7,592 bases of DNA from positions 1 to 7,592 of the forward strand of contig CALINZ010000061.1 in the NCBI GenBank assembly GCA_938045085.1, written 5' to 3'. The stretch is from an uncultured Collinsella sp. GTDB lineage: Bacteria; Actinomycetota; Coriobacteriia; Coriobacteriales; Coriobacteriaceae. The position numbers and the translations under genes are program-made. Below, piece by piece: positions 6,212-7,592 of this stretch; position 1 is the stretch's first letter; each line of letters begins with the position of its first letter. Under the pieces are notes generated by a model. The model made no database searches and had not been told where the DNA came from. It worked only from the letters and a program-made list of their open reading frames with translations.

Positions 6212-7522
6212 CTACAGACGCTCGCGAACCGCCTCGACGACGTTGGCCAGATCGACGAGAACCTCGTCATGGCTCTGCATGTCGCGCACCTTGACCTTGC
6301 CGGCGGCAAGCTCGTCGCCGCCCAGGACCAGGATGAGCTTGGCGCCTACCTTATCGGCCTGCTTAAACTGGGCCTTGAGCGAACGGCCCTGATAGTCGGC
6401 CTCGGTCACAATCCCTGCGGCGCGAAGCTGCTGCGTAATGGTAAAGACGTTCTGACGCAGCTCCTTGCCGGCATTGGCGACGTAGACGCACGGGACCTCC
6501 TCGGCACCCAGGTCGCTGCCAAAGGCCTGCAGGGCCAGCAGGGCGCGCTCAAAACCGACGGCGAAGCCGACGCCTGCCGTGGGCTTGCCGCCCTCGAGCT
6601 CGACGAGGCCATCGTAGCGGCCGCCGCCACCGATGGAGCCGACGCCGGCGCCAGGGGCCTCGACCTCAAAGACAGTACGGGTGTAGTAGTCCAGGCCGCG
6701 CACCAAGGTGGGATCCTCTACATACTCGATACCGGCAGCATCCAGATAGCGCTTGACCTGCTCGTAGTGCTCGCGGCACTCGTCGCACAGGTTGTCGCCC
6801 ATCAGCGGGGCCTCGGCCATAATCTCGCGGCAATGGTCGTTCTTGCAGTCGAAGGCACGCAGCGGGTTAAGCTCGGCGCGCTCGCGGCACTCGTCGCACA
6901 TCTCGTCTGCGTGATCGAGGATGAACTGCTTAACCTGCTCGCGGTATGCCGGACGGCACTGGGCGTCACCCATCGAGTTGATGAGCAGACGAAGCTTGGA
7001 AAGATCGAAGCCCAGGCGCTTGTAGAACTCCATGAGCATGATGACGCACTCGGCGTCTGCCGCCGGATCGGGAGCGCCGAGCCACTCGATGCCCACCTGG
7101 TGGAACTGGCGCAGGCGGCCCTTCTGGGGACGCTCGCCGCGGAACATGGCCTCGGCGTAGTACGCCTTAAACGGCGTGGAGCCCTGGGGCACCAGATTGT
7201 TCTCGACGACGGCGCGCACCACGCCGGCCGTGCCCTCGGGGCGAAGTGCCAGGCGCTGCTTGGGCTTGAGTTTGGTGTCGGTGCCCTCGGCAAAGACGCG
7301 CTCCAGGTTGGCACCGCTGAACACGCGGAACATTTCCTTGCGCACGACGGTCGACTGGCCGATACCGTGGACAAACACATCTACCTGCTCGATCGCGGGC
7401 GTCTCGATGGGTTTAAAGCCAAACGGCTCGAACACGCCGGCCGCAATCTGCTGCATCTTTTGCCAGGCGCGCATCTCGGCGCCGATAAGGTCGCGGGTTC
7501 CCTCCGCCTTCTGTGCCTGCAT
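6212..7522 (-). CDS. hisS: Histidyl-tRNA synthetase
   Basis: A cytoplasmic class II aminoacyl-tRNA synthetase that charges tRNA-His with histidine using ATP. In the 436-residue product, motif 2 is seen as AEAMFRGERPQKGRLRQFHQ (123-142), the HisRS-specific histidine-binding signature LVRGLDYYTRTVFE at 273-286, and the second signature plus motif 3 as GGGGRYDGLVE (298-308) and GVGFAVGFER (317-326). The C-terminal anticodon-binding domain covers roughly 344-436. A six-cysteine cluster (209, 212, 226, 231, 246, 249), arranged CxxC...CxxxxC...CxxC, sits in the insertion domain and looks metal-binding; E. coli HisRS has no such set. I chose the ATG at 7522, nine bases after AAAGG. A TTG two codons earlier (7528) is too close to that site. 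The next gene in the same direction is ppc; no aspS follows, although hisS-aspS is a frequent pair elsewhere. Confidence 0.98.
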   Translation of the reverse strand: MQAQKAEGTRDLIGAEMRAWQKMQQIAAGVFEPFGFKPIETPAIEQVDVFVHGIGQSTVVRKEMFRVFSGANLERVFAEGTDTKLKPKQRLALRPEGTAGVVRAVVENNLVPQGSTPFKAYYAEAMFRGERPQKGRLRQFHQVGIEWLGAPDPAADAECVIMLMEFYKRLGFDLSKLRLLINSMGDAQCRPAYREQVKQFILDHADEMCDECRERAELNPLRAFDCKNDHCREIMAEAPLMGDNLCDECREHYEQVKRYLDAAGIEYVEDPTLVRGLDYYTRTVFEVEAPGAGVGSIGGGGRYDGLVELEGGKPTAGVGFAVGFERALLALQAFGSDLGAEEVPCVYVANAGKELRQNVFTITQQLRAAGIVTEADYQGRSLKAQFKQADKVGAKLILVLGGDELAAGKVKVRDMQSHDEVLVDLANVVEAVRERL

Positions 7523-7564
7523 GGGCAAACACCTTTCTTTTGTATCGCGTCATAGGTAACGGTC

Positions 7565-7570
7565 ATTATA
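7565..7570 (-). promoter_or_regulatory. Probable -10 box of the hisS promoter
   Basis: The minus strand reads TATAAT, 42 bases before the hisS ATG, giving an expected transcription start near 7557 and a leader of about 35 bases. At 17-base spacing the -35 hexamer would straddle the window edge and cannot be judged. The short leader leaves no room for a T-box riboswitch if this promoter is the one used. Confidence 0.55.
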
Positions 7571-7592
7571 CGGCACAAACGCAAACAGCGGC

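Noticed and set aside
6137..7555. 472-codon open frame on the plus strand opposite hisS
   Set aside because: Antisense shadow of hisS: its translation is rich in Leu, Ala, Gly and His with no family motif, while the minus strand gives a full HisRS.
7529..7592. T-box riboswitch upstream of hisS
   Set aside because: A TATAAT box at 7565-7570 leaves a leader of only about 35 bases, and no T-box sequence is visible in it.

Overview
The window looks like chromosomal DNA from a GC-rich (roughly 58-60% by eye) anaerobic Gram-positive bacterium. The best guess is a member of the Coriobacteriia such as Collinsella. The guess rests on the gene set, the base composition, a cysteine-rich histidyl-tRNA synthetase insert and the style of the intergenic repeats; no 16S rRNA or other taxonomic marker is present, so it is an inference. 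All four recognisable genes lie on the minus strand and are read from right to left.

Right part (about 5950-7592): hisS (histidyl-tRNA synthetase, 6212-7522), preceded by a clear TATAAT -10 box near the window edge, then a 258-base gap holding the promoter region of ppc. Centre (3140-5953): ppc, phosphoenolpyruvate carboxylase, intact and ending in the family's invariant C-terminal NTG.

Middle-left (2148-3139): a gene-free interval of about 1 kb filled with repeat structure. From right to left it holds a large imperfect hairpin just downstream of ppc, a mosaic of degenerate repeat units with GAA-triloop hairpins, a pair of 24-base inverted sites, two palindromic boxes exactly 21 bases apart, and a terminator-like hairpin facing the next gene.

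Left part (90-2147): a nickel-dependent lactate racemase gene (larA) followed after 49 bases by an aquaporin-family channel gene (larD-like). The two probably form a hydroxyacid racemase plus lactic acid channel unit. larA is broken by one missing base near 2003. Restoring it gives a 425-residue protein whose catalytic residues fall on exactly the numbers known for Lactiplantibacillus LarA (D72, R75, H108, H174, K184, H200, Q295, K298). The nickel-pincer cofactor genes larB, larC and larE are not in the window. At the far left edge, bases 4-25 look like the right half of a plus-strand terminator belonging to a gene outside the window.

The metabolic link between the genes is loose: racemisation and transport of lactate, anaplerotic oxaloacetate formation, and a housekeeping tRNA synthetase. 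I see no undescribed defence, CRISPR or mobile gene system. The most interesting points are the larA frameshift, the altered second NPA motif of the channel, and the repeat and operator-like structures in the 1-kb gap.
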